Positions 1 to 11,356 of a stretch of DNA of 64,000 nucleotides are shown here, one piece after another. The notes below the pieces were generated by a model. It saw only the letters and a program-made list of their open reading frames with translations. It did not search any database and was not told where the DNA came from. The DNA lies in the NCBI GenBank assembly GCA_949318235.1, contig OX439137.1:20486694-20550693 (forward strand), read 5' to 3'. This DNA comes from Ecdyonurus torrentis (Eukaryota > Arthropoda > Insecta > Ephemeroptera > Heptageniidae). How positions within the stretch are numbered: the first letter of the stretch is position 1; each line of letters opens with the position of its first letter. The position numbers and the translations under genes were made by a program.

Positions 1-557
1 ACCATTAACAGCAACCAATATTGCTAACTGATTATTAAACAATTTGTTCATATATATATATTTTTTCCTTTTATATGGCCAATCACTCTAAAAATACTAA
101 AAATCTGTCGTCTTTGATTTATGACAAAAAAATAACATATCCATTAAATTGATTTTCAAATGACGTAAAATATATATAAATTTACATTGAAAGATATTTT
201 GCGAATAATTTTGCATGAAAAGTCACGTGTAATATATAAAAATTTAAAATTCAAATGATAAAGTTCAAGGGTCTGGTCTAAATATGATATGATATTACGT
301 TATTGTGTTTTAGTAAATTTAACTTTCAAATTAGAATTTTATCATGAAAGTGAAATGTAGCATCTTATATATACGTGAGTATAACCTTGTGGATAATATG
401 AAGTGTTAACGCCCAAAATCAATCATACTATAACAGGTGAAAAATATATTTAGCAAGCATCATGTTTACGGCATTCAAGTATAAAATACTTAAAAAAAAC
501 TTTTTAGACTTGCAATTCTGAAATTTAAAATTTGACCTCCTCATTTTGATGACATTT
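1..557. other. AT-rich noncoding stretch
   Basis: No open frame of note, RNA signature or clear repeat was seen here. The sequence is AT-rich with short A and T runs. It ends at the direct repeat that flanks the SINE to its right. Confidence 0.5.
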
Positions 558-566
558 AAAAATCAA

Positions 567-885
567 TTAACCGACTCCATGGCCTAGTGGTTCACGCGTC
601 CAACTTGCATGCAAGAGCATGAGGTCGCGGGTTTGATCCCAGTCATCGATCAGGCTTTTACGAAAACCTGGTGACGTCAGGGAGCTAGATTGGAGATTCG
701 GGAGGCAAAGTCAAAATTGCCAACTATCCTGACTGAGCATTTCTATATACAGTTTCCTCTGTGTGTTAAGGCAAATGCCAGGATGTGCTACAGGCGGTGG
801 CTGTTCCCGTTCCGGATAAACCCGCAAAAACTAAGTTTCGGGGAGTACCTGAGTACCTCGATGAGGTTTAGTTAAAGAAAATAAA
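567..885 (+). mobile_element. tRNA-derived SINE
   Basis: This stretch is much richer in GC than its surroundings. It begins with a tRNA-like head of about 75 nt containing an A box (TGGCCTAGTGG) and a B box (GGTTTGATCCC). A tRNA-unrelated body of about 240 nt follows and the element ends in an A-rich tail. The 9-bp direct repeat AAAAATCAA lies on both sides (558-566 and 886-894), as expected for a target-site duplication made by LINE-type retrotransposition. The 61-codon open frame inside the body is not a gene. The body did not match a SINE family I know by sight. Confidence 0.8.
580..640 (+). promoter_or_regulatory. Internal RNA polymerase III promoter of the SINE (A and B boxes)
   Basis: The A box lies at 580-590 and the B box at 630-640. 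About 40 bp separate them, which is normal spacing for tRNA-type promoters. The B box reads GGTTTGATCCC where the consensus is GGTTCGANTCC, a single C to T change typical of CpG decay. Confidence 0.7.
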
Positions 886-1385
886 AAAAATCAACTATAT
901 CTATATGAAAAAATATATAAATAGTATAAATGGCTATCAGATAAGGGTATCATATAGGGTATACCTTTATAGGTCTAAAAATTTAAAAGTCTTCTAAAAA
1001 ATAAAAATAAATAAATAAATAATGCTAAATCAATGCAATATGGCTGTATTACTGTTAACCCACATTTTCAACCTTATAATTATAATATGCTTGCACTCGC
1101 ATCCACTTGAAATGCGCAGAATAAATAATAAAAAGAAAAGAAAAAACGTTTAATCTTTTGTTATCATATAGACGAGAAATATAAATAATTTTTTTGTCCC
1201 AACATTTTTATACATTTTGAATCATATTGAATTAATTTTTTTGCCTCGAGTATAATTATTACAAGATATTTTGCAAGTAAGCTGTATATACGCAGTTGAC
1301 TGTACCTAATAGTGAACAATGATTGACAATTTTGTCAAAAATATAGCTCCTGTCACATCAACACAAATTGTTATATAGAACTCTC

Positions 1386-1724
1386 TATAGGTTGTATCCG
1401 CATGACGTCATACTGAATGCGCTTCAACGCCATACAGGATCAATGAACAACGCATGCATCAATGCTCGCAGCATAGGACAAAATTTGGTGTTTGGCTAAT
1501 TTCTTTATAGGAAACCGGTGAATTTTTTTGTTATCATTTTCCCAAATATACTTGGGATACTTCAGATTCAATAAGCTATTAACAGCATCAATGGTCTCAA
1601 AAATATTGCTTAGTACAGTAGTTTTAAACTGGCTTATTATAAGTAATTGTCCCATACTGGTCCTTGTTAATGAATTATCGAACATGGCGATGATTTTAAC
1701 ATGCATGAAAGCACACACCCTATA
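1386..1724 (-). mobile_element. MITE family A, copy 1 (full length)
   Basis: The element starts TATAGGTTGTATCCGCATGA and ends in ACACACCCTATA, so the ends are inverted repeats. The interior matches the copy at 42,566-42,906 in reverse: the CRE-type TGACGTCA next to one end, a GCGCTTCAACGCCATAC block, and a CAATGAACAACG...AGCATAGGACAAA block. It is about 339 bp. TA or TATA at the borders would fit a Tc1/mariner-like mobiliser, which is inference. Open frames of about 90 codons on both strands lie inside and look accidental. Confidence 0.8.
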
Positions 1725-2229
1725 TTTTTATACCACCGTGATTTTGGCATATAAAGAGAATAAAAGAGGTACCCCTACCTCTGACTTCTGTGAGTGATAA
1801 ATGATGAAAAAGCATCAAAACATTAATTTTATTTTATATTAACTCAAAAGACGAAATAGAACAAATTTTTGAAGGTCATATTTGCAATTTAAATAAATTT
1901 CGTGTTTTCTTGTTGAATGTAAAGATTTTGCAAGATTTATATAAAAAAGATAAAAGAATATTAAGTTAAAGATGTCAATATTTGATGTGTCTAAAAGATG
2001 TTTAAATTAACCTTCAAATGGTGAAATGTCGATCAATTTTTGCATGATGTATTCGCAATCTAGTCCAAGACAAGAACAAAGTTGACAAAACATGGAATAA
2101 ATTTTAATATGTTTATCTTTCACATGACGTTATTTGCACAAAAAAAAACAACATATATCTGAAAATATTTGTCTACTTTTTTTTTTAATTCCAAAATTGT
2201 ATGGGATAATCCATCATTTTAAAATAAAG

Positions 2230-2935
2230 TGCTTAAAGACATAAAACACGTTGTTGAATGAAATCTTGTCCGATAACAGATAATATCCCATAACATACCT
2301 GAAAATCAACGATGATTTGGACGAAACGTTGATTTTTAATTTATTTTCCGTTACTTTGATTTCAACATAATGGCCAAGGATTCAGATTTATGACGTCATA
2401 GTTCACCTGTTTCACATGTTGGACATATCTGGACTTTAAAAAATAAGCGTTGAAAAGCTTGTACACAGTTTTGCAATGCTTAAAGTATTGTGAAATTAAC
2501 GGTTATGACATCACTAAACGTGGACAATGTAACGATAAAAACGTAAATGACGTCACAAGCGTTAGAATTACAATAAAATAAACGTTAAACTTGGCCGTTG
2601 CAAATATTTTTTTTCCTTTTGGTCCCAACGGTTGTGACGTCACTAACATTTGTATCGTTAAATTTTCAACGTTTAGTGACGTCATAACCGTTGATGCCAC
2701 AATACTTTAAGCATTACAGAACTACACAAAGCCTAATTTTTTAGAGTATGGCTGTGATGTCATAAACCGGATCCTTCATTTCGTGGAAATCAAAATAATG
2801 AAAAAAAAAAAAAAGAAAAAAAAAAAAAAAAAGAAATCAATGACTTCCGCCAAATCAACGTTGATTTTCAGGTATATTAGTATATTACCTGTCATAAGAC
2901 ATGTTTTTATTTAAAGTGTTCTATGCCTTTAAATA
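2230..2935. mobile_element. Family B: long foldback (palindromic) element
   Basis: The left half (about 2230-2570) and right half (about 2600-2935) are imperfect inverted copies. Matching landmarks are CTTAAAGACATAAAACAC near the left end against CTTTAAAGGCATAGAACAC read on the other strand. Further in are ACCTGAAAATCAACG, TTTGATTTC, TTATGACGTCA, GCAATGCTTAAAGTATTG and AACGGTTATGACATCACTAA, each with its inverted partner. Four TGACGTCA octamers lie inside. An A/G-rich run at 2802-2834 has expanded in the right arm only. A non-autonomous DNA transposon is the simplest reading; no transposase frame is present. Confidence 0.75.
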
Positions 2936-3081
2936 TTTCAATCTATATTACATCACATCATATACTTATATTTTGTTATATATATAATAATTCAGCAAAT
3001 AATGATAAATAATATTTTTATGTAATATACATTGTCTAGAAGTTAATTTGACTTTCATGTCACGTTAGAGATGACGACAAA

Positions 3082-3160
3082 TGTAAGTGAGGCCACGGAG
3101 GGATTTGAACCCGTACCCTCCGTGCTTACATGATCACATGCGGGGGACTGAACACACGTT
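3082..3160 (-). other. tRNA-like B-box hairpin fragment
   Basis: On the minus strand the sequence reads CACGGAGGG, a 13-nt loop containing GGGTTCAAAT, then CCCTCCGTG. This is a perfect 9-bp stem around a canonical tRNA B box (GGTTCAAATCC). No A box was found upstream and the T-stem is not a standard 5-bp one. It could be the decayed head of another tRNA-derived SINE. The GC content is sharply higher than the flanks. Calling it a tRNA gene is not supported. Confidence 0.45.
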
Positions 3161-3633
3161 GCTTTCGAGCTGTTTAAAACACGGGACACAAATTGTTTGC
3201 AGTAATAATAACGTCTGTCTAAATACTTCGATATGACGTTCACTATTCACTATTATACATTATGAATTTTGTTATTTTTTTATAAATGCACACGGAAAAA
3301 GATATCTAAAGAGTTACTATTTAGACTTTTTTTTATATAATAAATTCGTTAGATACATACACAGTTTTTAAGTATCTAAACTATATCTAAAGAGTTAATT
3401 ATTTACCGATGAAGCAATTACGTTTATACAAACAATTTACTCATTAATCTTTTTTTTTTTTTTTTTTTCAAAGTTATTGGTTTGTACTACGAATTTTCTT
3501 CTTTATATGTATCTGAATAATTTCTTAAATTTGTGTTTTCCTTGCACATAAATAAGTTAAGATTTTTAAAGCGGTTTTTATAACAATTAAAAGAAAAAGA
3601 AAAAAAAACGTTGATATTGCTTGTATTGTACGA

Positions 3634-3908
3634 TACACTAAAAAATAATAGTTGAAAAGCTTGTACACAGTTTTGCAATGCTTAAAGTATTGTGAAATTA
3701 ACGGTTATGACGTCACTAAACGTTGACAATCCAACGCTAAAAGCGTAAATGACGTCACAAGTGTTAGAATCACAATGGAATAAACGTTAAACTTGGCCGT
3801 TACAAATCTACGATTTTTCTATTTAGTTCCAACGCTTGTGACGTCACTAACGTTATTATCGTTAAAATTTCAACGCTTTTCAATTTCAATGATTAGTTAT
3901 TCAGTGTA
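3634..3908. mobile_element. Family B, shorter copy
   Basis: The left part repeats the core of the 2.2-2.9 kb palindrome almost exactly: GTTGAAAAGCTTGTACACAG, then GCAATGCTTAAAGTATTG, then AACGGTTATGACGTCACTAA. The ends form a short inverted repeat, TACACTAAAAAATAATAG against CTATTTAGT...TATTCAGTGTA on the other side. Three TGACGTCA sites are present (3708, 3750, 3839). This copy has its own termini, so it is either a shorter family member or a deletion derivative. Confidence 0.7.
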
Positions 3909-4003
3909 ACTTACGAGACAAATTAAGTGAACAAATTATTTTATTGTTATTTTAACCTGTAATTTAATTTCTAATTTTACTTTAAACTATTATTTGTGCC
4001 TCA

Positions 4004-4038
<35 letters not shown>

Positions 4039-4438
4039 GGAACTGACCTCACGTTGTAAGCTGAACATCGTGTATAATAGTTTGTATTTCCTTTTTAATT
4101 TCATTGCTATATAATACTCATTCACTTCCCGATCACCATTTGTGTAGTGAGTAGTATTGAGTCACTGCTCTCTGATTGAAGACACCCCACGTGACTAGAG
4201 AGCCAAACTATAGGTAGGCACCTGCATGAAAGTGAAACATACCATATATGGTAACAATTAATTAATCTATTTTACTATTGTAAATAATATAACGGTGCAA
4301 ATTTCTTTATAATTAATGTGGCGGAGGATTATAGAGTGTTACCTATTGTGTTATATATAAATTAAAATCATGCTCTTATTGACTCCTGTGATGGAATAAT
4401 ATAATGTATCTAGTTTTTGAATTAATAAGAACGATTAT

Positions 4439-4763
4439 TTAAGGGAGTATATAGGGGACCAACGTCGGCCATTTGACTCAAACTTGTCACGTCAAAAAAA
4501 ATCTGAACTTTTGCAAAATGATGCTTCAGTTTGATACATATTCAAATATAAAAATTTTGGGGGGGTCACTGTGCAAATTAATTTTATATGATTTTTTGAA
4601 ATTTTAAGCCTATATAAGGCCCAATATGTTAAGTTCAATATTTTCTTTTTCTTTTTTTCGGGACGGTCAAACATCATGACATTTTTATCACGGTTAGGTG
4701 TGATTCTTAGCTACACAATGACACCTTCTAGTTTTTGAGATATAAGGTTGGTACCCTACTCCC
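4439..4763 (+). mobile_element. MITE family E, copy 1 (TTAA type)
   Basis: It begins TTAAGGGAGTATATAGGGGA and ends GGTACCCTACTCCC, giving inverted ends. The interior matches 60,266-60,595 in the opposite orientation, including CTGTGCAAATTAAT, TCGGGACGGTCAAACATCATG and GCTACACAATGACACC. The right-hand TTAA is lost here (AAAT follows). TTAA targets are typical of piggyBac and Kolobok transposases; which one applies cannot be told from the ends alone. Confidence 0.75.
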
Positions 4764-4824
4764 AAATTTTTAAGTTTTAAATTTTTAATATTTAAATGTT
4801 GTTCAAATTTTTTATGGCATATTA

Positions 4825-4939
4825 GTGTTGTTTGTAAACGCAGTTTTCTTTCTATACAAAAAATGCACATTATACATTTGAATAACCATAGTTGATCGTC
4901 TTTTTAGTAGTAAAGAAAACAGGGTTTACGACCAGCATT
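4825..4939. mobile_element. MITE family D, copy 1
   Basis: A foldback of about 115 bp. GTTGTTTGTAAACGCAGTTTT on the left pairs with AAAACAGGGTTTACGACCAGC on the right. The interior TTTTTAGTAGTAAAGAAAACAG matches the copy at 20,298-20,392. Confidence 0.7.
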
Positions 4940-5141
4940 ATTTATAGAAGAATTACTCATTCAGTTAGTGGTAATATATTGTTATTCAATGAGTGGGGTA
5001 ATGTGTTTGCTACACTAAAATAAAGATAGAAAGAAAAGAAAAAACGGTGTTTGTGCTTGTGATTGTGAGTAATTAATTATTTATTCTCCCCCTCTCTCTC
5101 TCTCTCTCTTTAAACACTATCGCACTCTCGCTCTCTATATA

Positions 5142-5372
5142 TATAGGGTGTATGTGCATGACGTCATACTAATTGTAAGTGCGCTTCGATGCCATTCTGG
5201 ATCAATGAACAACATTGCTCAGCATAAGACAAACTTCGTTTTTAAAGCTATATTATTGGGAACTCTGTTAATTTTTTATTATTATTTCTTTACTCGCTTA
5301 CTTGAGAAAATAATTTATATTTATACAGCAGCAATGCTCTCAAAAATATTAATTGGTATATTTCAAATTGTT
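5142..5372 (-). mobile_element. MITE family A, copy 2 (one end lost)
   Basis: It starts TATAGGGTGTATGTGCATGA and carries TGACGTCA at 5159. Family A blocks CTTCGATGCCATTCTGGATC, CAATGAACAACATTGCTCAG and GCAATGCTCTCAAAAATATT follow. The distal terminus cannot be recognised, so the far end is truncated or diverged. The 77-codon frame across it is not a gene. Confidence 0.7.
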
Positions 5373-5824
5373 AAATACTAAATAGTTTCATTTTCTCATA
5401 CTTGCCAATGGTATTTATGGTTTTTATATGAATTTAACTACCCTATTTTGTGAGAAAACTACTACTTTCGAGGCTGAAAATATTGAAATAAATTATACTT
5501 CAACGCACTTTAAAAGTGTTTGAAGTTAATATACAATTAAAAACATCTGTACATCTTTCATACATTGAGGATAAGGGATAAGTCGATGCGACTGAGCTAT
5601 ACATGCCTGTTTTGACTTTTATTTATGCGGCAATATTTCAATGTCTATATAGATGCAATAAATTTGATCGCATGTAATATCTATATTAAAGAGAATCGAA
5701 TTTTCAGGCAATAAAATTAATTGCTCAATGCAAATATTACTTCGTGTGAAAAAACCACAAAAGGTATAAATTTTATATACTTTTAATAAAATTAAAAACC
5801 AAATATAAAATGTAAATTTATTCG

Positions 5825-5855
5825 AGAAAGAGAGAGACAGAGAGGGAGAGAAAAA

Positions 5856-5930
<75 letters not shown>
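5825..5930. repeat. (GA)n microsatellite, impure
   Basis: About 105 bp of GA repeats, impure on the left (GACAGAGAGGGAG, AAAAAG) and nearly pure on the right. Apparent Ser/Leu-rich frames on the minus strand come from this tract. Confidence 0.95.
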
Positions 5931-5931
<1 letters not shown>

Positions 5932-7374
5932 CAAAAAAAAATTAGCACTAGCAAAAAGTAGAAACATTAATATAAAATAACTAAAAGAACAAGTTAAATG
6001 AAACGTAAAATATATAATACACATTATTATAGTTTATTACTTTTTAATTTTCCGTGATGTTAGGGCGTTACATATACCTTATATATTATATATAAAATAA
6101 AAATTATTATTAAAAGACTTTTTTTTATTTTAAATGAAACAAACACTTAAAAAATAAAAATTAGATATAGCTAAAGTATAATAATAATATGGAATGTATG
6201 AAAAATATAATTAAAGGTTTTGAAAGTCAATTTAGAGCACGGCGGATCATAATATCGTTCTATTGTTTAACGTAACCCCACCTTGAAAAATATAAAATAC
6301 ACTTAGGTGTGGTGACGTGATAGCCTATAAGTAAAATATATAATTATCAACTTAAAAAAAAAAAAAAAAGATAGAATCACTTTTTTTTCTTATTTATAAA
6401 ACATGTAATTAAACTTTTAAGGCGTACGAACTAAATAATTTACTATTGATGGAAAAATCTTCCCATAAAAGAAAAAAAATTATATTCACGATTTTTTTTT
6501 TTTTTATAATTAATTCATGATATTTTTTTATATATTACAGTAAAGTATTAATTAAATTATCTTATCCTTATAATTATTATAATTATTTAATTTTAATTGA
6601 AATTTGATACTTAGATTTTTTTTTGTTTATAAAATGATTTAGTTTCTCTATTTTTTTTGTATTATTTTTATTGAGAATTTTTAGAATATTTTTCATTCAT
6701 TCGTTAATTAAGATTTTATATCTTATAAGTTGGTCTTCTTGATGAAATCGTTTAGTTCAGCATTTTTTTTTATCATTATTATTATTACATTGCAATTTGA
6801 TTTTATTATATTAATTAAAATAGTGAGAATTGAATAATATGCAATTTAGCTATCATTCTTTTCTTTCTTTTACTTTTTTTTTTTTTTTACTATAATTTTA
6901 TTTGTTTAGAATTTTTTTGTTTTTTTAAGTTTAGCTTTATAAAGTATTAGCCCCAACAATGCTGCATCAATCCTCAATACCATCATTAAAAAAAAGCAAT
7001 AATAATAATAAAAGTTGCTTTATATATTCGCAATATTAATGTTAGATTATGTCTAATTTAATTATTCTTTTACGTTTAATTTTATAATTTATTTACTCTG
7101 CACGATGTGTTATATGTATACCCACCAGTAAAATTCCCTCTTCATTTTGGACCATAACAAAACAAAAGTATATAGAAAATTTTCAAAAAAAACAAACATA
7201 TTAATTATGCTAAAAACAACACACAAACCACAAAGTAAATAAAATATGCAATAAAAATTATGTTAGAGTACCTAATTTAATCATCATTCAAATTTAATTT
7301 CATTACCACACCGAGAAGAAATAAATAAAAAGGCGTAAAAATGTAAAATAACCAAAACATACACTGAAAGAAAG
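5931..7374. other. AT-rich noncoding stretch
   Basis: Very AT-rich with many T runs. No gene, RNA or recognisable transposon end was seen. Confidence 0.5.
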
Positions 7375-7530
7375 GACAAAGTTCTTTTTCACCATAATAA
7401 CAAAGTGTAGGCTCACTCTATATTTTATAACATTATACTGAGGTATAGTATAGCAGTAGACGCCCATCAATAAAATATTATACTATAGAAGCACATATTA
7501 CGTTTTACAACATAATTTATATGAATAGAT
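7375..7530 (+). mobile_element. Repeat family K, copy 1
   Basis: TATAGTATAGCAGTAGACGC and TACTATAGAAGCACATATTA with their surroundings match the region 15,520-15,690 read on the other strand. Ends are not clear, so the boundaries are rough. Probably an old AT-rich MITE. Confidence 0.5.
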
Positions 7531-7702
7531 GTTACCGGCCAGGCGCTAGTCAATTATGAGTGGCGTAGAAAATGGTTTACACTGATTTCCTACCCTTTTA
7601 GCATTGCAAAAACACCCTCATTTGGGCCTCAAAAAAAAAAAAAAAAAAAAAAAAAACGGACGATTACATAATATACAAGTATTATGTCCTTCAAACAAAC
7701 TG

Positions 7703-7775
7703 GTGAAAAAATTGTAAAGTTGGCAATCCGTGCTACAATTTCTATTGTAGGAATTCATGACGTCATAATTCCTAT
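7703..7775. mobile_element. Family J fragment with CRE palindrome
   Basis: It shares TTGTAAAGT, ATTTCTATTGTAG and an ATGACGTCAT centre with the element at 58,019-58,121. Around 7747-7773 the sequence is a near-perfect palindrome, TAGGAATT and AATTCCTA flanking ATGACGTCAT. Confidence 0.5.
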
Positions 7776-7969
7776 AGTAACATTCACTGTTTTACTGTTT
7801 TTTAACATCAGTTTGTGAATGTATAGATACAGATACAGAAGAGATAAGAGATATAATAATTTTAGAAATTATGAGCTTCATCTCATGAATTTTATACGTC
7901 TTTGGTGTAATTTTTTGAAAAGCCTATACTGAATAACTTCAAAAAAAATTATTATCCCATAAACTTTTT

Positions 7970-7970
<1 letters not shown>

Positions 7971-8022
<52 letters not shown>
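7971..8022. repeat. (AG)n microsatellite
   Basis: 26 uninterrupted AG units, followed by a degenerate TCAGAGACAGAGACAGA edge. Confidence 0.97.
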
Positions 8023-8027
<5 letters not shown>

Positions 8028-8623
8028 GACAGAGACAGAACTCCTGCACCAGAAAATTGAAATGAGACACTTTTACGTGTTAAATTTGTAATAAAATTTT
8101 TATTCACCGCAGTGACACCCCGCATTATCTTTTCTCCGTGTTATAATATAATAAACGTAATGCAAAACGAATGTTATATAAAAATTCCAAGAGTATGACT
8201 AATTGATTGACTACCCTAGTTCTTTTAGTCCATTGTTGTTTCATCAAATGTCCGCATGCATATAACAATAACATTTCATATAATACATTGTTACCTCTTT
8301 TGTTTCACTTAATGAATTGATATCGAATATATATTATATTGTTGAGAAGAGAACGGAGGTGTGTTATGGATTTTTAATAAACTGCACCTCTTTATTTCTA
8401 TTGTTATATATCGCGAGTGAGTCCACCCACACTTTAGCCGTGACAAATCTTCTTTCTATTGCTGATTAATATGTTGTCATCTCCGTTTGTATGATATGTT
8501 TGGATTCTTCCTTGTGTATCAAATATCAAAACCTACTTTTCTATCTGATCGTTTTGATTTTTTTGAAATAATTAAAATTTTCATAGTTAATGATTAGGCA
8601 GCAAAACTTGAGTGTGTATGTGA

Positions 8624-8624
8624 A

Positions 8625-8716
<92 letters not shown>
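8624..8716. repeat. (GA)n microsatellite
   Basis: About 93 bp of GA repeats with one GGAG interruption. It lies 47 bp from the end of a family C MITE. The minus-strand Leu/Ser frame across it is an artefact. Confidence 0.97.
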
Positions 8717-8719
<3 letters not shown>

Positions 8720-8762
8720 AGTGTTCAACATTAATTCTTTCCTGCACATAGAAAAATAACAA

Positions 8763-8980
8763 TACGTAAATATAATAATTTTATACTATATAGCTCAACG
8801 CATCAACATTTATGCATAACATCATAATTTATGCTATTATATAGTGATTGTACTATATATAGCATAATAGTTCAATGTTCAGCATAATTATATTTATGCT
8901 ATGTTACAAAATAGCAACATTTCTGTGCACTTTTTAATTATTCTTTGCAGCATAAATTACGTAATTTATTTTTTTACGTG
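8763..8980 (-). mobile_element. MITE family C, copy 1
   Basis: It has the family pattern of repeated AGCATAAATTA and TAATTTATGCT words. The right end reads GCATAAATTACGTAATTTAT...TTTTTACGTG, the family terminus in reverse. Boundaries are approximate, especially on the left. Confidence 0.65.
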
Positions 8981-9002
8981 TGAAATTTCGAACATGGAAA
9001 GA

Positions 9003-9222
9003 AGAATATATTACAGAATTTATATATTCTTCATTTATGTCATTATATAGCATTAATGTTGCTTTGTATAAATTGGCACATTACAGTATAATAAATTAAT
9101 TATTACCTATAGGACATTAAGTTATGTTATTTTGTTTATGCAGTATTGCATAGCATAAATTATGTTGTATAATCAACAATTGTTACTAAAAATGGACTAT
9201 AGCATAAATATTAGGGGTTTTA
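9003..9222 (+). mobile_element. MITE family C, copy 2
   Basis: AGAATATATTACAGAATTTAT at the left, then TTTATGTCATTATATAGCAT, AGCATAAATTATGTTGT and ATAGCATAAATATTAG follow the order of other family C copies. It is adjacent to copy 1 in the opposite orientation and stands just left of a (CT)n tract. Confidence 0.6.
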
Positions 9223-9251
9223 TTTTTTACTTTTTTATATAAATTACTATA

Positions 9252-9254
<3 letters not shown>

Positions 9255-9324
<70 letters not shown>
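9255..9324. repeat. (CT)n microsatellite
   Basis: About 70 bp of CT repeats with one CCT interruption. Confidence 0.97.
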
Positions 9325-10092
9325 GCATTTACATAATACATCGATAATTATATTACAAAGTTCCTAATGTTTAACTTATACATCAGCCAATATGACTCTA
9401 GCTTTTATATATATATAGAAGATACTAAAATTTAATTGAAACGAATAAAGGGGTCTAAAAGTTATTTTACCTCATAAAAATAAAGCAAATTTGATTACGA
9501 AGGCACATCCTGCGCATGCTACCAAATTTAGTCATCAAGTCAATTCTATAGAACATAATTCTGACATTAATATGCATAAATCAGAAACTATATCGCGGTT
9601 GTATTGTTTTCCTAGCCTTGATTTTGATTTCTTAAACTTGATGAATCATTTTGATATTCCAAATGTGGAGTTTCCTTTGTTACTATACATTATATTATGT
9701 TTAACAACAATGTATTGCAGTGCAGTGTTGTTTTGCACCAGATCTACTTCTATTGTTAATATAGAAGTCATTTCTATTGTTTAAAATCAATAATCATATT
9801 TTGTCTATGAAAAATATTGATGTTTTTTCTAACTCGTAAAAATCATATGTGGTTCATTTTAAGGGTTGAAATGTTTGAACTTGAAAGTATGAAACTAAAT
9901 TGGCATCAAAAAAACTTGTAAAACTTAAGCAAATCTTAAAAAATAATCAAAAATAGCTTTAAGCGAGTATAAAAAACGTGCAATAAAATAGTGTAAATAT
10001 ATAAAATCAACCACTTCAGAACCCAACTAACAAAGTGCTATAGCATATTGATTTAATATGCTTTCTTATGAAATAATGAAAACTTTATATAT
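9325..10092. other. Noncoding stretch with an unexplained open frame
   Basis: A 97-codon plus-strand frame (9491-9784) begins at TTG and has no in-frame ATG near its start. Base composition at 9490-9680 is more balanced than its neighbours. I recognise no domain, so it is recorded only as a possible decayed coding fragment. The rest is plain AT-rich sequence. Confidence 0.3.
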
Positions 10093-10270
10093 CAGGTTCG
10101 GACTGGCCATAAGAATTAGTCCACGATAGCAAACTAGCCCCTCCTCCCTGTTTGGAGGTTCCTTGGGCTCTAAAAGGAGCGTAAACAGGGTGGTAAGCCC
10201 CCTTTTAAGGCCCCTAAAAGTTGTTAAACCCCTTTTTGCGGACGAGGCTCCTTGAGTGCCAGTCCAACCA
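10093..10270. mobile_element. hAT-like MITE (CAGGTTCGGACTGGC ends)
   Basis: The left end CAGGTTCGGACTGGCCATAA and the right end TGCCAGTCCAACC are inverted repeats. The interior is GC-rich for this window (CCCCTCCTCCCTGTTTGGAGG, GGCCCCTAAAAG). Ends starting CAG with GGACTGGC are common among hAT MITEs, but no convincing 8-bp target duplication was found, so the superfamily is inferred. Confidence 0.65.
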
Positions 10271-10928
10271 TTATCCTTTTTTTTTTCTGTTTTTTTTTAA
10301 TATAAGCTTTCTGGACCACACTTATTATAGTTAATTTTTCAGAATATTAAGTTAGGGGAAGTAAAAAAAAAGAAATAAAAGAAAAAAGTGCAACCAATTT
10401 GTTTTTAAAAAATAACTCATGACAACAAAAACTTTGAGGCTCATTTACTTATATATTGAACCCCCACCGTGCAAGAAATATTAAAAGCATTTTTTTTTCT
10501 TTCACGAAAAAAAGGTGATACTAAACTGCGTGTTTAACTCTGATAAAATGTTAACGTAATTACAGAACAACAGGTTACAAAAGCTTAAAAAAAAAGAAAG
10601 AAGAATAAATAATAAATTATATAATAAAGAATATAATCTGTATAAAAAAAATAAAGTTTGAAACTAGTTTAAACACAAACGAAAAGAATAAATAATAAGT
10701 ACATACCAAATGCGTATATAATTTTTTTATTTATTATTTTTTTGTTAATTCATTGTAATTAGCAAGACAATTTTTTACTGTAATTATGAATACGGAAGCT
10801 ACATATGAACATTAAGTAAATTAATTAATCAAAAGTGTTAAAATAATAATTACTTTATAAAAATAAAAAATTTACATATACACCATGATTAAAGTGACAA
10901 AAAAATTAAGATTGATAAATAAGTTTTG

Positions 10929-10960
<32 letters not shown>

Positions 10961-11284
10961 GTACTGTGTATCTTGGAAGTTTAAATTCATGACACAAAGT
11001 TTGAAAAGGCAAGTTTTGAAAACTTGATTAATAAACAACATTGCTATAGCTCGCGTTTGTTTTCTTGATGTTCGTTTGCGTTGATATGTATGGTCAAAAT
11101 ATGGGAGGTACGTGAGGCGCCAATATGGCGTCTACTCAAACTATATCTGTAACGTTCATCACCTTAGTTTTTTTTAGTTATTTTTATTTTACACGGTGAG
11201 AATTACATTCTTCGTATTTTATCTTTCGCTTCACTCTCACTTAAAAAATGTATACATCTATTTTTTTATATCCATTTCATGCTC

Positions 11285-11285
<1 letters not shown>
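10271..11285. other. AT-rich noncoding stretch
   Basis: Long T and A runs, including about 30 T at 10,931-10,960. No gene or transposon end was seen. A less AT-rich patch at 11,050-11,160 has no recognisable content. Confidence 0.45.

Positions 11286-11354
<69 letters not shown>
11286..11354. repeat. (CT)n microsatellite
   Basis: About 34 uninterrupted CT units. Confidence 0.97.

Positions 11355-11356
<2 letters not shown>

Noticed and set aside
943..985. Possible family G fragment (GGGTATACCTTTATAGGTC, CTAAAAATTTAAAAGTC)
   Set aside because: Too short and too AT-rich to separate from chance.
1440..1797. Overlapping 92- and 89-codon frames on opposite strands
   Set aside because: Both lie inside a family A MITE, no domain is seen, and related copies do not keep the frames.
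5619..6024. Ser/Leu-rich open frames on the minus strand
   Set aside because: They are translations of a (GA)n tract. The same applies to frames at 8541-8762, 12755-12973, 21740-22036, 22153-22335, 38348-38626 and 53812-54157.
9491..9784. 97-codon plus-strand frame
   Set aside because: It starts at TTG without a usable ATG, has no recognised domain, and no splice context was found. It is noted only as a possible decayed fragment.
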